Assembly (NCBI GenBank): GCA_041650475.1
Contig: JBAZLD010000002.1
Span: 51,690-115,689 of the forward strand
Reading direction: 5' to 3'
Length of the DNA stretch: 64,000 bases
Source: JAIPGX01 sp041650475
Lineage (GTDB): Bacteria > Babelota > Babeliae > Babelales > UASB340
The stretch's first letter is position 1. Each line of letters begins with the position of its first letter. The position numbers and the translations under genes are program-made. Under the pieces are notes generated by a model. It saw nothing but the letters and a program-made list of their open reading frames with translations. It made no database searches and was not told the DNA's origin. Positions 27,071 through 36,038 of the stretch are shown piece after piece.

Positions 27071-27524
27071 ACCAATATCTCCCTAAAACTCCTAAAACAC
27101 CTATAAAAATAAATAAATCCGCAAAATTAAATGCTGGCCAATGCCACGATTTTATATGTAAATCTATAAAATCTGTAACACTAAAATATATAAATCTATC
27201 CAAAAGATTTGAAATTGCTCCTGATAAAATTAAAATATTAAAAAAAATATTTTCTTTTTTGCGATATTCAAAAAAAGTGTAAATAGAAAATAAAATAATT
27301 ATCAAAGATACAATCGCTGTAAGAATAATAAAGCCTAATTTTTCGCTAGAACCAAACAAGCCCCAAACCACACCACGGTTATGCACTAGCCTTAAATTCA
27401 ATACAGAGGCTAATTTTATTTTAGTATCAGCTAAATTATTTAATGCCCATAATTTTGTCATACGATCAACAAAAAAAGTAGCAAAAAAAATTCTAACGTA
27501 AGATATTAAATTATTTTTTTTCAT
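27048..27524 (-). CDS. lspA: Lipoprotein signal peptidase
   Basis: LspA cleaves prolipoproteins in the inner membrane. The catalytic aspartates are D109 in SNLLDRF and D136 in FNFADLFIF, with NRGVVWGLF (about 49-57) also conserved and four transmembrane segments. 158 residues is typical. It forms an overlapping run with the PgpA-like and comF genes. Its presence implies lipoproteins are made. Confidence 0.95.
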   Translation of the reverse strand: MKKNNLISYVRIFFATFFVDRMTKLWALNNLADTKIKLASVLNLRLVHNRGVVWGLFGSSEKLGFIILTAIVSLIIILFSIYTFFEYRKKENIFFNILILSGAISNLLDRFIYFSVTDFIDLHIKSWHWPAFNFADLFIFIGVLGVLGRYWYGNFKKS

Positions 27525-27529
27525 ATTTT

Positions 27530-27566
27530 CCGTTCGTGGTGAGCCTGGTCGAATCCATTTGAACGA
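27530..27566. repeat. Palindromic element between lspA and pheT
   Basis: CCGTTCGTGGTGAGCCTG then GTCGAA is a GC-richer palindrome with arms TTCG/CGAA and outer CGTTC/GAACG. It resembles the widely spread REP-type motif GTTCGTGGTGAGC reported in many bacteria, from general recollection. It does not match families A or D, so it may belong to a third RAYT whose gene is elsewhere. Confidence 0.55.
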
Positions 27567-27571
27567 ATTAC

Positions 27572-30043
27572 TTATAAAGCCCTAAGCTCTGCCCCTAATT
27601 TTTTGCATTTTTCGACTGCCAAATTCCAAATTTTATCAATTTCTTCTTTTTCTAATGTTTTTTCAGGATGATTTAAACAAAGTCTAAAAGTCAATGATCT
27701 TGTATCACCCCAATCTTCTTTTTCAAAAAAATCTATTAATTTAACACTGGAAACAAGTTCACTTACAGAATATAATTCTTTCTCTAAATTTGTTGCCGTT
27801 AAAGTTACTGGCACCATTAAACTTAAATCAAAAAAAGTTTCTTGATATTTAGGCAATTCTTCAAATTTGATAACTTTTGGTTCAAAATTGATTAAAAAAT
27901 TTGCATCAAGATCAAAAAAGAACGCATCACTTTCTGGCAAAACATCTAATTTATTTAAAAATAGAGGATCCACTTTGCCTGCTTGACCAATTAAGATGTT
28001 TTCAAAATAAATATCTGCTGTTTGATATTGCATTGCCCAGCTATCAAATTTTGTTGCTTGTTTCCAAATTATTAAATCAGATTTTATGCCAATAGAACTT
28101 AATAATTCAACAACATAATTTTTGCATTCATAAAAATCGACTTTTTTCCTTTTTTCAAAAATAATGCCTGATAAATATTTTTTTTCTTCTATTTCGGAAC
28201 TCATCACGTCAACTCTCTCAGCATCCCGTCCGGCGTAGCCACCTTGGGCGAAGACGGATTGCACAGGCCAAATTTTTGCAATTTCAAAAAATCTCAAACT
28301 TTCGTTATTTGCAAAATTATCTTTTATATTCTTAAATAAACCTGGCAATAGAGAAGTCAAAAGTTTTTTATTATTTTGTGAAACTGGATTAATAATTTGA
28401 TATGTAACAGGCATATCTGCAAGCATAATAGATTCTAAAAATTGCTCATCATAAAGCGCATAATTTTGCTGCTCTATCATTTTAACTACGTTAGATAAAA
28501 AATATTTGATCTTACGTTGTCTAAAAATTTTAGATAGATCAGACGGTTCTTTTGTTATCGGTGGAATTTTTAAAGCTAATTTTTCAAAACCATAATATCG
28601 AATTACTTCTTCTAAAATATCTTCTTTTATTTTAATATCTTTGGAACTTCTAAACGTAGGTACGGTGATATTATAAATAATATCCTGATTTTTTTTAAAA
28701 TCTTGTACAAGTTCTATTTTATTTTTTTCAATTTTAAAACCAAGTCTTGTTAAAGTAAATTCTATGTCGTATTGGTTTAACTCTAAACCTGAACGTTTTT
28801 CTAAAAATTCATGACTAATTTCTATGGTGGTAGGCTTTGTTTCAGGTCCAACAGATAAAATATTATCTGCAGATTTTATTTTAATCCCAAAATTTTTTGC
28901 TAATTTTAAAAATCTACAAATACCTTCTATGTTTTGATTAGAATCTAAAGTTTTTTCAAATCTGCTTGAAGATTCGGTTCGCAAACCATTACGCATGCAA
29001 GTTCTTCTTATAGTTGCTGCATCAAAATTGGCAGATTCAAAAAAAACAGACTTTGTATCAGCATTAATTCCAGAATCAACTCCACCCATAACTCCCGCTA
29101 AACACAAAGGCTTTTTTGCATCAGCTATAACCAAATCTTTATCTGTTAAAGCTAATTCAGTATTATCCAAAAGAGTTAATCTTTCTTTGTTTTTAGCAAA
29201 TCTTGCAATAATCTTATTGCCACTTATTTTTTGTGCATCATAAACATGTACTGGTTGAGACCAGTCTTGCATTAAATAGTTCGTTAGATCGACTATGCCA
29301 TTGATTGGTCTTTGTTCAATTTTGAGTAATCTACTCATAATAAATGGATTACTTGGTTTATTTTCAATAGATTCAAAATAAATGCCAGCAAATCTTGGAC
29401 ATATTTTTAAATCTTCAATCTCTATTGATACTAAATTTTCTTTAGTAAAATTAGCTTTATCTTTATAAGAATCAACTATTTTATATTCTAAAAATTCTTT
29501 TAATTCTTCTTGCTTATCTTTAAATTGTAAATCCATTATTGCCGCAATTTCTCGTGCAAAACCTCTATGTCCCCACATATCAGGTCTGTGCGTAATAGAT
29601 TTATTATCAACTTCAATTATAACGTCTTGGGTTTCAAATTTATTTTTCCAACCCCCACTTAAATCGTTTTGATCTATATCTAGTGGTGGAATCAAACCCT
29701 CTTTGTCCAAATTAAAATCTTTTAAAGTGGCCCAATTTATTTTATCCCCAGATTTATGAACCATATAAATCAAATCTTTAGCTGGCAAATTTAAAAAACT
29801 TCGCGAATCATCACGTTCTTTTAAATCAAACTCTTTTTCCCACTCAGGTATAAAAACTCTATAAAATCCAGCCTTTTGATTTAAAATTTTACACACAGCA
29901 AAATTTTTTAAATCAAAATTTATTTTGTAACTTTTTTCTATCTCGGCTACAACTTTATTAAATTTTACAACAAGAAAATCTATATCTTGTTTTTTCCAAT
30001 CAGCGTTTATATGGTCAAAAATCCAGGCTATAGAGAGTTTCAT
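27572..30043 (-). CDS. pheT: Phenylalanine-tRNA ligase beta subunit
   Basis: PheT is the non-catalytic subunit of the (alpha-beta)2 synthetase and holds the editing site. Features in order: an N-terminal part, the B3/B4 editing region with ACLAGVMGG-type sequence (here LCLAGVMGGVDSG near 315-327), the B5 domain, a catalytic-like core and a C-terminal anticodon-binding FDX-ACB domain. 823 residues is normal. Around residues 595-614 (nt 28203-28260) a GC-rich palindromic segment encoding about FAQGGYAGRDAERVDVM is inserted between the conserved core strands. pheS is not in the window. Confidence 0.95.
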   Translation of the reverse strand: MKLSIAWIFDHINADWKKQDIDFLVVKFNKVVAEIEKSYKINFDLKNFAVCKILNQKAGFYRVFIPEWEKEFDLKERDDSRSFLNLPAKDLIYMVHKSGDKINWATLKDFNLDKEGLIPPLDIDQNDLSGGWKNKFETQDVIIEVDNKSITHRPDMWGHRGFAREIAAIMDLQFKDKQEELKEFLEYKIVDSYKDKANFTKENLVSIEIEDLKICPRFAGIYFESIENKPSNPFIMSRLLKIEQRPINGIVDLTNYLMQDWSQPVHVYDAQKISGNKIIARFAKNKERLTLLDNTELALTDKDLVIADAKKPLCLAGVMGGVDSGINADTKSVFFESANFDAATIRRTCMRNGLRTESSSRFEKTLDSNQNIEGICRFLKLAKNFGIKIKSADNILSVGPETKPTTIEISHEFLEKRSGLELNQYDIEFTLTRLGFKIEKNKIELVQDFKKNQDIIYNITVPTFRSSKDIKIKEDILEEVIRYYGFEKLALKIPPITKEPSDLSKIFRQRKIKYFLSNVVKMIEQQNYALYDEQFLESIMLADMPVTYQIINPVSQNNKKLLTSLLPGLFKNIKDNFANNESLRFFEIAKIWPVQSVFAQGGYAGRDAERVDVMSSEIEEKKYLSGIIFEKRKKVDFYECKNYVVELLSSIGIKSDLIIWKQATKFDSWAMQYQTADIYFENILIGQAGKVDPLFLNKLDVLPESDAFFFDLDANFLINFEPKVIKFEELPKYQETFFDLSLMVPVTLTATNLEKELYSVSELVSSVKLIDFFEKEDWGDTRSLTFRLCLNHPEKTLEKEEIDKIWNLAVEKCKKLGAELRAL
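28203..28260. repeat. Palindromic element inserted in frame within pheT
   Basis: ATCCCGTC and GACGGAT (28223-28259) pair with one bulge around GGCGTAGCCACC and TTGGGCG. This segment is far richer in GC than the flanking codons. The reading frame is preserved through it, adding roughly 20 residues at a surface position of the protein. The motif GGCGTAGCC then GGCGAAGACGG resembles dispersed bacterial palindromes. Confidence 0.65.
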
Positions 30044-30108
30044 AAATTCACCTATTTTTGTCTTTAAAATAATTTTAATTGGCCAGAAATAAATTATTAT
30101 AAATTTAG

Positions 30109-32091
30109 CTATTTAAACAATTTTTGCAATTCTAACAATTTGTCTCTTAATGCAATAGCTTGTTCAAAATCCAAATTTTCAGCTGCTTGCCTCATCTGTA
30201 ATTCAAGTTGCTCAATTAAAAGCTGCGCCTCTTTTTTATCTTTAATATCTAATTTTTCTTTAATTTTACCTGAACCTAATTTAGATGCTTTTGCAATTTG
30301 TTCTTGTAACTTAGATATACTTTTTGTAACTTCTCTTTTTACACTTTGCGGCACAATATTATGTTTTTTATTATATTCTTTTTGAATCTCCCGCCTTCTT
30401 TCAGTTTCTTGAATAGCCTGTTGCATAGAGTTTGTAATTTTATCCGCATAAAAAATAACTTTACTTTCTGTGTTCCTTGCGGCACGACCAACAGTCTGCA
30501 CCAAAGATCTAGTATTTCTTAAAAAACCTTCAATATCAGCATCCATAATTGCAACAAGCGCTACCTCTGGAATATCTAAACCCTCTCTTAATAAATTTAT
30601 TCCAACAAGGCAATCAAATATTCCCATTCTTAATTTATTTATAAGTTCGGTTCTTTGTGGAGTTTTTATTTCAGCATGCATATAGCAAACTTTAATTTCT
30701 TTATCTTGAAGATATTTGGCTAAATTCTCAGCCATTTTTTTTGTTAAAACTGTAACAAGCGTTCTATAACCATTTTTGGTTGTTTGATTAATTTGTTCTA
30801 TAAGATTGTCTATTTGACCTTCTCTTTTTTTAATCTCTATTTGTGGATCTAAAATACCAGTAGGACGAACAATCTGCTCTACAATATTATCAGCATTTTT
30901 AAGTTCATATTGAGCCGGTGTAGCAGAAACAAAAATTACATCTTTAAAAAATTTTTCAATTTCTTCAAATTTTAAAGGCCTATTATCAAAACTTGAAGAT
31001 AATCTAAAACCGTATTCTACCAAAGATCTTTTTCTCTCTTTATCACCCTTATACATGCCAACAAGTTGTGGTATTGCAATATGAGATTCATCAATAATTA
31101 ATAAATAATCTTTATCAAAAAAATCGAATAAACAATATGGTGCTTGTCCAGGTAATCGACCATCAAAATATCTTGAATAATTTTCTATTCCAGAACAATA
31201 TCCTGTTTCTTTTAGCATTTCAATATCATGGTTAACTCGAGTTATAAGACGCTCCCTGTATAACGGATTTTGCATTTTTTCAGATTCAATATCTAAATCT
31301 TTTTTAATATTCTCAATAGCCTTACTCATTTTTTCTTTTGTAGTTAAAAAATGTTTTGCAGGAAATATTAAAATATTATCTATTCTAGATAAAACATTAT
31401 TATTATGCTTATCTACAAGTTCTATTAAATCTATTTTGTCGCCAAAAAGTTCTAGTCTCAAATTACTATTTAAATATGGTAAATTTATAGTAATAGTATT
31501 ACCCAAAACTCTAAAAGTCCCAGATTCAGATTGCATATCATTACGTTTATACTGTATAAAAACAAGTTTATCTATCAGATCTTTTCGCGTAACTTTTTCA
31601 CCCACCTGCAAACTAAGGGTCAAATCTCTATAATCCCACGGATTTCCCAAAGAATATATTGCAGAAACAGAGGCTATAATAATAGTATCAGGTCTATTTA
31701 TTATCGAAGCTGTTGCTTCAACTCGCAATCGTTCTATTTCTGAATTAACTTTTGTTTCTTTTGGAATATAAATATCTTGAGCAGGCAAATAAGATTCTGG
31801 CTGATAATAATCATAATAACTAACAAAATAGCAAACTTTGTTTTCTGGAAAAAATAAAGAAAATTCTTCATAAAGCTGAGCAGCCAATGTTTTGTTAGGT
31901 GACATAACAATGACAGGCTTATTTTGCTTAGCTATTACGTTGGCCAACGTAAAAGTTTTACCAGATCCTGTAACCCCCAAAAGTACGGATTTACCAGGAC
32001 GAGAACTGTTTAATTCTTTTATAGCCCCAGGTTGATCACCTGAAGGAAGAAACGGATATTTAAGCTTAAAAATACTATTTTTATTTGTCAT
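30109..32091 (-). CDS. uvrB: Excinuclease ABC subunit B
   Basis: UvrB verifies damage in nucleotide excision repair and loads UvrC. The Walker A is LGVTGSGKTFTLAN (about 36-49), with SYYDYYQPESYLP, the DEAD-type LLIIDESH, and helicase motifs VGINLLREGLDIPEV and QTVGRAARN. A C-terminal UVR motif (LEQLELQMRQAAENLDFEQA) binds UvrC. I start at the ATG at 32091; the TTG at 32100 is less likely. 660 residues is standard. Confidence 0.98.
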   Translation of the reverse strand: MTNKNSIFKLKYPFLPSGDQPGAIKELNSSRPGKSVLLGVTGSGKTFTLANVIAKQNKPVIVMSPNKTLAAQLYEEFSLFFPENKVCYFVSYYDYYQPESYLPAQDIYIPKETKVNSEIERLRVEATASIINRPDTIIIASVSAIYSLGNPWDYRDLTLSLQVGEKVTRKDLIDKLVFIQYKRNDMQSESGTFRVLGNTITINLPYLNSNLRLELFGDKIDLIELVDKHNNNVLSRIDNILIFPAKHFLTTKEKMSKAIENIKKDLDIESEKMQNPLYRERLITRVNHDIEMLKETGYCSGIENYSRYFDGRLPGQAPYCLFDFFDKDYLLIIDESHIAIPQLVGMYKGDKERKRSLVEYGFRLSSSFDNRPLKFEEIEKFFKDVIFVSATPAQYELKNADNIVEQIVRPTGILDPQIEIKKREGQIDNLIEQINQTTKNGYRTLVTVLTKKMAENLAKYLQDKEIKVCYMHAEIKTPQRTELINKLRMGIFDCLVGINLLREGLDIPEVALVAIMDADIEGFLRNTRSLVQTVGRAARNTESKVIFYADKITNSMQQAIQETERRREIQKEYNKKHNIVPQSVKREVTKSISKLQEQIAKASKLGSGKIKEKLDIKDKKEAQLLIEQLELQMRQAAENLDFEQAIALRDKLLELQKLFK

Positions 32092-32140
32092 AATTATCAA
32101 TTATAAATCTTTTTATAATTTAAAATATCCCAAGTAATTG

Positions 32141-32173
32141 CGCGGGGCACCACGCTGTTCGCCCAGCGCTAAC
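32141..32173 (+). repeat. Family A palindromic repeat, copy A4 (left end of RAYT 2 unit)
   Basis: CGCGGGGCACC, spacer ACGCTGTT, then CGCCCAGCGCTAAC. It is followed by B-type hairpin GCCGGC-ATT-GCCGGC at 32182-32196 and then the RAYT 2 stop codon. It matches A2 and is the inverted partner of A5. Confidence 0.9.
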
Positions 32174-32181
32174 TCATAATA

Positions 32182-32196
32182 GCCGGCATTGCCGGC
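32182..32196. repeat. B-type hairpin
   Basis: Perfect arms GCCGGC/GCCGGC around the loop ATT, next to A4 and directly downstream of RAYT 2. Confidence 0.75.
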
Positions 32197-32212
32197 AAAA
32201 TTAATATACATA

Positions 32213-32662
32213 TTATTTTACCAAACCATCTTCTTCAAATTCGCACTCATAAAAATATAATAATGACTCATATTCTTCTTCGAAAGATTGTTTAGAATGT
32301 CTTATCTCTTGATTATTAATATAATTTTTAATTTTTTTTAATGAAAATTTGTCAATAGTAAAAACAGCATATCCTTTTTGCCAGCTAAAATTTTCATTAA
32401 ATTTTTCTCTAATAAATTTAGAAGAATAAGATTTTATTTTACAAGCAACATCTGAAATTTCATATTTTGAAGATTTTTTAATTAAAATATGTATATGATC
32501 TATAGAACCACCAATTGCAAGTAAATGCCAATTTCGAGATTCTATTAAAGACCCAATAAAATTATACAAAATAATTTTTATATCTTTTTTAATAAACGGT
32601 AAACGATTTTTTGTTGTCCAAACAAAGTGGTAATATAAACAAGAATGTACATGAGATGCCAT
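32213..32662 (-). CDS. REP-associated tyrosine transposase (Y1/IS200-like HUH), RAYT 2
   Basis: This 149-residue Y1 HUH transposase has H56-I-H58 in the DHIHILIKK motif and the catalytic tyrosine Y114 in NYINNQEIRH. The ATG has a GGGGGAT RBS. It is only distantly similar to RAYT 1 overall (shared WTTK/WSTK start, SSKFIR, W-Q-x-G-Y), so the two belong to separate subgroups. It lies within a 672-base unit bounded by inverted family A repeats and B hairpins (32141-32196 and 32757-32812). It seems intact. Confidence 0.92.
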   Translation of the reverse strand: MASHVHSCLYYHFVWTTKNRLPFIKKDIKIILYNFIGSLIESRNWHLLAIGGSIDHIHILIKKSSKYEISDVACKIKSYSSKFIREKFNENFSWQKGYAVFTIDKFSLKKIKNYINNQEIRHSKQSFEEEYESLLYFYECEFEEDGLVK

Positions 32663-32756
32663 AAATCCCCCAATAATAATACATTATATAAAAATAATTT
32701 TATTAAAAATTCAATAAGTCAAAAATTAAACAAAAATTCTGTTAATATAAAAAATT

Positions 32757-32771
32757 GCCTGCAATGCAGGC
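32757..32771. repeat. B-type hairpin
   Basis: Arms GCCTGC and GCAGGC around the loop AAT. Compared with 32182-32196, the third pair from the loop changed from G-C to T-A on both arms, a compensatory change. Confidence 0.75.
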
Positions 32772-32780
32772 ATACCTGTG

Positions 32781-32812
32781 GTAGCGCTGGGCGAACAACG
32801 TGATGCCCCGCG
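32781..32812 (-). repeat. Family A palindromic repeat, copy A5 (inverted, right end of RAYT 2 unit)
   Basis: The reverse complement reads CGCGGGGCATC, spacer ACGTTGTT, then CGCCCAGCGCTAC. It is the inverted mate of A4 and shares the TAC ending with A3. Confidence 0.9.
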
Positions 32813-32972
32813 GTACACAAAATCTTATTTATTAAATTTAATCTTAAAATCAGCATTTTTCAAAAAAATACCAAAAATCTTTACTTATTGGATTTTTTTT
32901 ACCTAAAATTCAATTGTTTTCCCTAAAGGGTGGTAAGTTTTTTCCAAAAATTCTTAAAAAAGGGGTGTTCTT

Positions 32973-34028
32973 ATGAAAAAGTTTTTTTACTCAACAATCT
33001 TTACGTTATCAATTTTTAATTTAGTATTTTTTATTGGCAATTTAAATGGCATGATATTAGAACAACAATTTCCACCATATAACGAATCTAACTTTGATAC
33101 TTGTGAGCAAATTTATTATAAACAAAATTTTTATCCAAAAAATTCTAATACTGGCATAATTGAAGGGCAAACAGAAATAATTTTTCACGTTAAAGATTCT
33201 GATCCTGATTCTGATAATATCTCTGTTGTAGATTATGAAAAAGATCCATATAATTTTGGAATAGGCGATGAGGAATTAAATAATTGGGGAGATTCCATAA
33301 GAAATTACAATCCAACAATAGAAACTTTAAATAGATTTGTAAGTAATCCAGAACAAATAACAGAGCAAAATATTCGATATATAATACGCTTTATATTTTC
33401 TCAAGCAATAAAACAGCATTTAAATAATCAAGAAGCAAACCTGATAGTAGGCTTTTTTGAAAAACTTAACACAAATAATATTAATTTAGAAAAAATATAT
33501 GATCAGCTTTTAATTTTTTATTTAAAAGATATAAAAAATAATGGCCGTTATTTTCATTACATTTCAGCTGATCTAAATTCTTTTATTAAAAAATATTTTA
33601 ATTGCTTAATTAAAAAAATAATCAAAACTGAAAATCTTCAAAGCATTTGTATAAATGGTATTAACAACCAAACAAATGAAATTCTTAAATCAGAACTCTT
33701 AAACAAAATAACTGAAGAAATAATACCAAACCCTCAATTATTAAATAGAATTTTTAATTTTATAAAGCTTAAAGCTGAAAAACATCTTTTAGATGAAAGA
33801 GAAATAAATACTATCTTACAATTTTTAGCAGATAAAAATTTAAATATTAAATTTTTAAATCAGTTATATGAGCAAATAGTATTTTTAATATATGACAAAA
33901 CACATTTAAGATTTGACAACAATATACATGACTGGCAAAAAGGTGATTATTCTGAACACTTTTTAGCATCTTTTAAACACGAACTCCTTAAACTTATTGC
34001 TATATTAAATCAGCAAATTAAAAATTAG
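32973..34028 (+). CDS. Exported protein with an internal helical duplication, function unknown
   Basis: A signal peptide (about residues 1-26) precedes a mostly helical protein of 351 residues. Two similar segments can be aligned by eye, about residues 118-180 and 245-312. They share patterns of the type FI-x-x-x-A-x-x-H-L then I-x-x-FL then IYDQL/LYEQI. The protein may be a solenoid or a duplicated helical bundle. I do not recognise a family. The RBS is AAAGGGG, and a terminator follows. Confidence 0.75.
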   Translation: MKKFFYSTIFTLSIFNLVFFIGNLNGMILEQQFPPYNESNFDTCEQIYYKQNFYPKNSNTGIIEGQTEIIFHVKDSDPDSDNISVVDYEKDPYNFGIGDEELNNWGDSIRNYNPTIETLNRFVSNPEQITEQNIRYIIRFIFSQAIKQHLNNQEANLIVGFFEKLNTNNINLEKIYDQLLIFYLKDIKNNGRYFHYISADLNSFIKKYFNCLIKKIIKTENLQSICINGINNQTNEILKSELLNKITEEIIPNPQLLNRIFNFIKLKAEKHLLDEREINTILQFLADKNLNIKFLNQLYEQIVFLIYDKTHLRFDNNIHDWQKGDYSEHFLASFKHELLKLIAILNQQIKN

Positions 34029-34047
34029 TTTAAATTATATAAATATT

Positions 34048-34080
34048 AGCCCGAGCTCTCACAAGATGAGCGCTCGGGCT
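34048..34080. terminator. Bidirectional terminator hairpin
   Basis: AGCCCGAGC pairs with GCTCGGGCT around a 15-base loop and is followed by a T-rich run. It separates convergent genes at 34028 and 34116. Confidence 0.8.
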
Positions 34081-34115
34081 TTATAAAATAATATAATTTT
34101 TCTAATTTAATTATT

Positions 34116-36038
34116 TTATAAATTATCTATTTGTTCTTTTTCTTTAATATTTAACATGTTGTCAGAAAAAATATCTTTCTTAAAAATTCTTGCTCTATGC
34201 TCTTTTTGTCTACCCTTATTCCAAGCAGATACCGGAGTAAAATATCCAATAATTCTTGTGTAATAATCAGCAATATCTTTACCACACATGCTACAAATTT
34301 TAGATTGACCAGCTATTGTTACATGTTTATTTATACATACACAAAAATTATAATTAACTGCAAAATGCTCGCATCCACATTTTACTGCATAATTAATTAA
34401 GCTTTCCATCTGTTTGGGATGTGTTAGTTTTTCACCAACATTAAGATGAGAAATACCACCGCCTGTTAAAACTTTTGAAAATTCGCCATCAAGTTTTATT
34501 CTATCTACAACATCACAATCAATCCATAATGGTATAAATTGATTTGAATACAAAGAATATTCCATGTTGTACATAATTTTGTCTTTAACTGCAAATTTAA
34601 TTGCTAAGCTTTCTGCAGGAACCTGCTCAACATTAAAAGAACACTTATACTTTTTGCTGCATTCAGTTGCATAATTTCTTATTGTTTCAAGCAAATCATA
34701 TGCCAATCTTTTACCATGATCAGAAGTTATGTTATAACCAAGTTCTTGTATACATTCATATACTCCATTTATGCCAAATGTACTGAATAAACGATTCATA
34801 TGCATTAAATCGTATCTAAAAAATGGCAAAAAACCATCTTTACGTCTTTGTTCTAAAAGTTTTCTGTGAGCAATTAAAGCATCTTTTGATTGTTCAAGCT
34901 TTGTCTTTAATAAATCAAGAAGGTTTTGATAATTTCCTGCAATTTTACCTAATCTTGCCAAATTAATAGTAACAACTCTATGAGATCCTAAAGAAATACC
35001 TCCATTACCAAAACTATCACATCCCGCCAACTCAAGATCATTAACAAGTCTACAACAACTAGCAATTTTATTGCCTGAAGAAATATAAATATTAAAACAA
35101 CCCTTGTCTAAATTTATTTTTGAATAATATTCTAAGGCTTGTTTATCAATAATATTTCTATTTTCATCTATACGTAAATTCAAAGTTACAACGGGAAATC
35201 TATATGGAAATCCTGTAAAAGGATCTCCCTTACAAAACCAATCACAAAATATTTTCTGAATTTCTAATATAATATCAAAATTTGGTTTGGAACCATCAGG
35301 AAAAACCATATCTGAAAATAAATATTCTAAATTAGGTCTATCGAAAATAGAAAAATTAGTAAATGGTGATTGATGTGATGGACGCAATTTTTTATTTAAA
35401 GTGTGAACAAGAGATTGAAAATCATTTTCTATATTTTTTCTAACGACCGGATCAGTAAGATCTAAATTATCTTTTTGAATAAAATATGAATAACAAACAA
35501 ATAAATCTCCAATTGCAACTGCACCGGCAATTTCTTGTGCAATTTCTATTGTTACTTCTTTTACTTGATCAATAAAAGATCGAGCTCGTTTTGCAGGAAA
35601 AGATTGCAATTGTCCCCAAAAATTACCTCTTGATAACAAAAAAAGCGATGAATATGCCCAACAATACGGAACTTGAATGGCAGTACTATCATGAAAATAC
35701 AAGTCCCCTTCCCATATAGCTTTTATTGTTTGATCAGCCTTTTCTTGTCCATATTCTTGAGTAAGAATCTTATGCAAGTCATGGTAACCTAAAAGTTTTA
35801 AATGACTCTTACTCATTTCAGAAATGTAATTTCCAAAAGATCTACCATCCTGTAAATGATTCGCATTATCATCAACAGACATGTCACTAACGCGCTCCTT
35901 AAAATATCTATCCGACATTATTGATATATCTAGATTACTAGGAGCAATACCCTCATGTTCCAAAAATCTTACATCTATACTTTGATAAAGTTTTTTAAAA
36001 TTTTCAGAAAAATTAAAAAAATTATCTAGCAATGCCAT
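34116..36038 (-). CDS. nrdD: Anaerobic ribonucleoside-triphosphate reductase
   Basis: Class III reductase makes dNTPs without oxygen by a glycyl radical. The radical glycine is in YYTRIIGYF near residue 605, followed by NKGRQKE. A C-terminal zinc-type cluster uses CVC and CSMC. The protein has 640 residues, shorter than the E. coli enzyme (712), and an N-terminal ATP-cone is not visible. It starts inside the end of nrdG (13-base overlap), so the two are coupled. Its presence implies growth with little oxygen. Confidence 0.93.
   Translation of the reverse strand: MALLDNFFNFSENFKKLYQSIDVRFLEHEGIAPSNLDISIMSDRYFKERVSDMSVDDNANHLQDGRSFGNYISEMSKSHLKLLGYHDLHKILTQEYGQEKADQTIKAIWEGDLYFHDSTAIQVPYCWAYSSLFLLSRGNFWGQLQSFPAKRARSFIDQVKEVTIEIAQEIAGAVAIGDLFVCYSYFIQKDNLDLTDPVVRKNIENDFQSLVHTLNKKLRPSHQSPFTNFSIFDRPNLEYLFSDMVFPDGSKPNFDIILEIQKIFCDWFCKGDPFTGFPYRFPVVTLNLRIDENRNIIDKQALEYYSKINLDKGCFNIYISSGNKIASCCRLVNDLELAGCDSFGNGGISLGSHRVVTINLARLGKIAGNYQNLLDLLKTKLEQSKDALIAHRKLLEQRRKDGFLPFFRYDLMHMNRLFSTFGINGVYECIQELGYNITSDHGKRLAYDLLETIRNYATECSKKYKCSFNVEQVPAESLAIKFAVKDKIMYNMEYSLYSNQFIPLWIDCDVVDRIKLDGEFSKVLTGGGISHLNVGEKLTHPKQMESLINYAVKCGCEHFAVNYNFCVCINKHVTIAGQSKICSMCGKDIADYYTRIIGYFTPVSAWNKGRQKEHRARIFKKDIFSDNMLNIKEKEQIDNL

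Larger units (their letters stand above)
32663..32972. other. Intergenic region holding the right end of the RAYT 2 unit
   Basis: The left part is AT-rich spacer. A B-type hairpin and inverted copy A5 occupy 32757-32812. The last 120 bases before the next gene carry a small CCCTAAAGGG palindrome (32924-32933) and a GGGG-type RBS for the gene at 32973. Confidence 0.6.
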
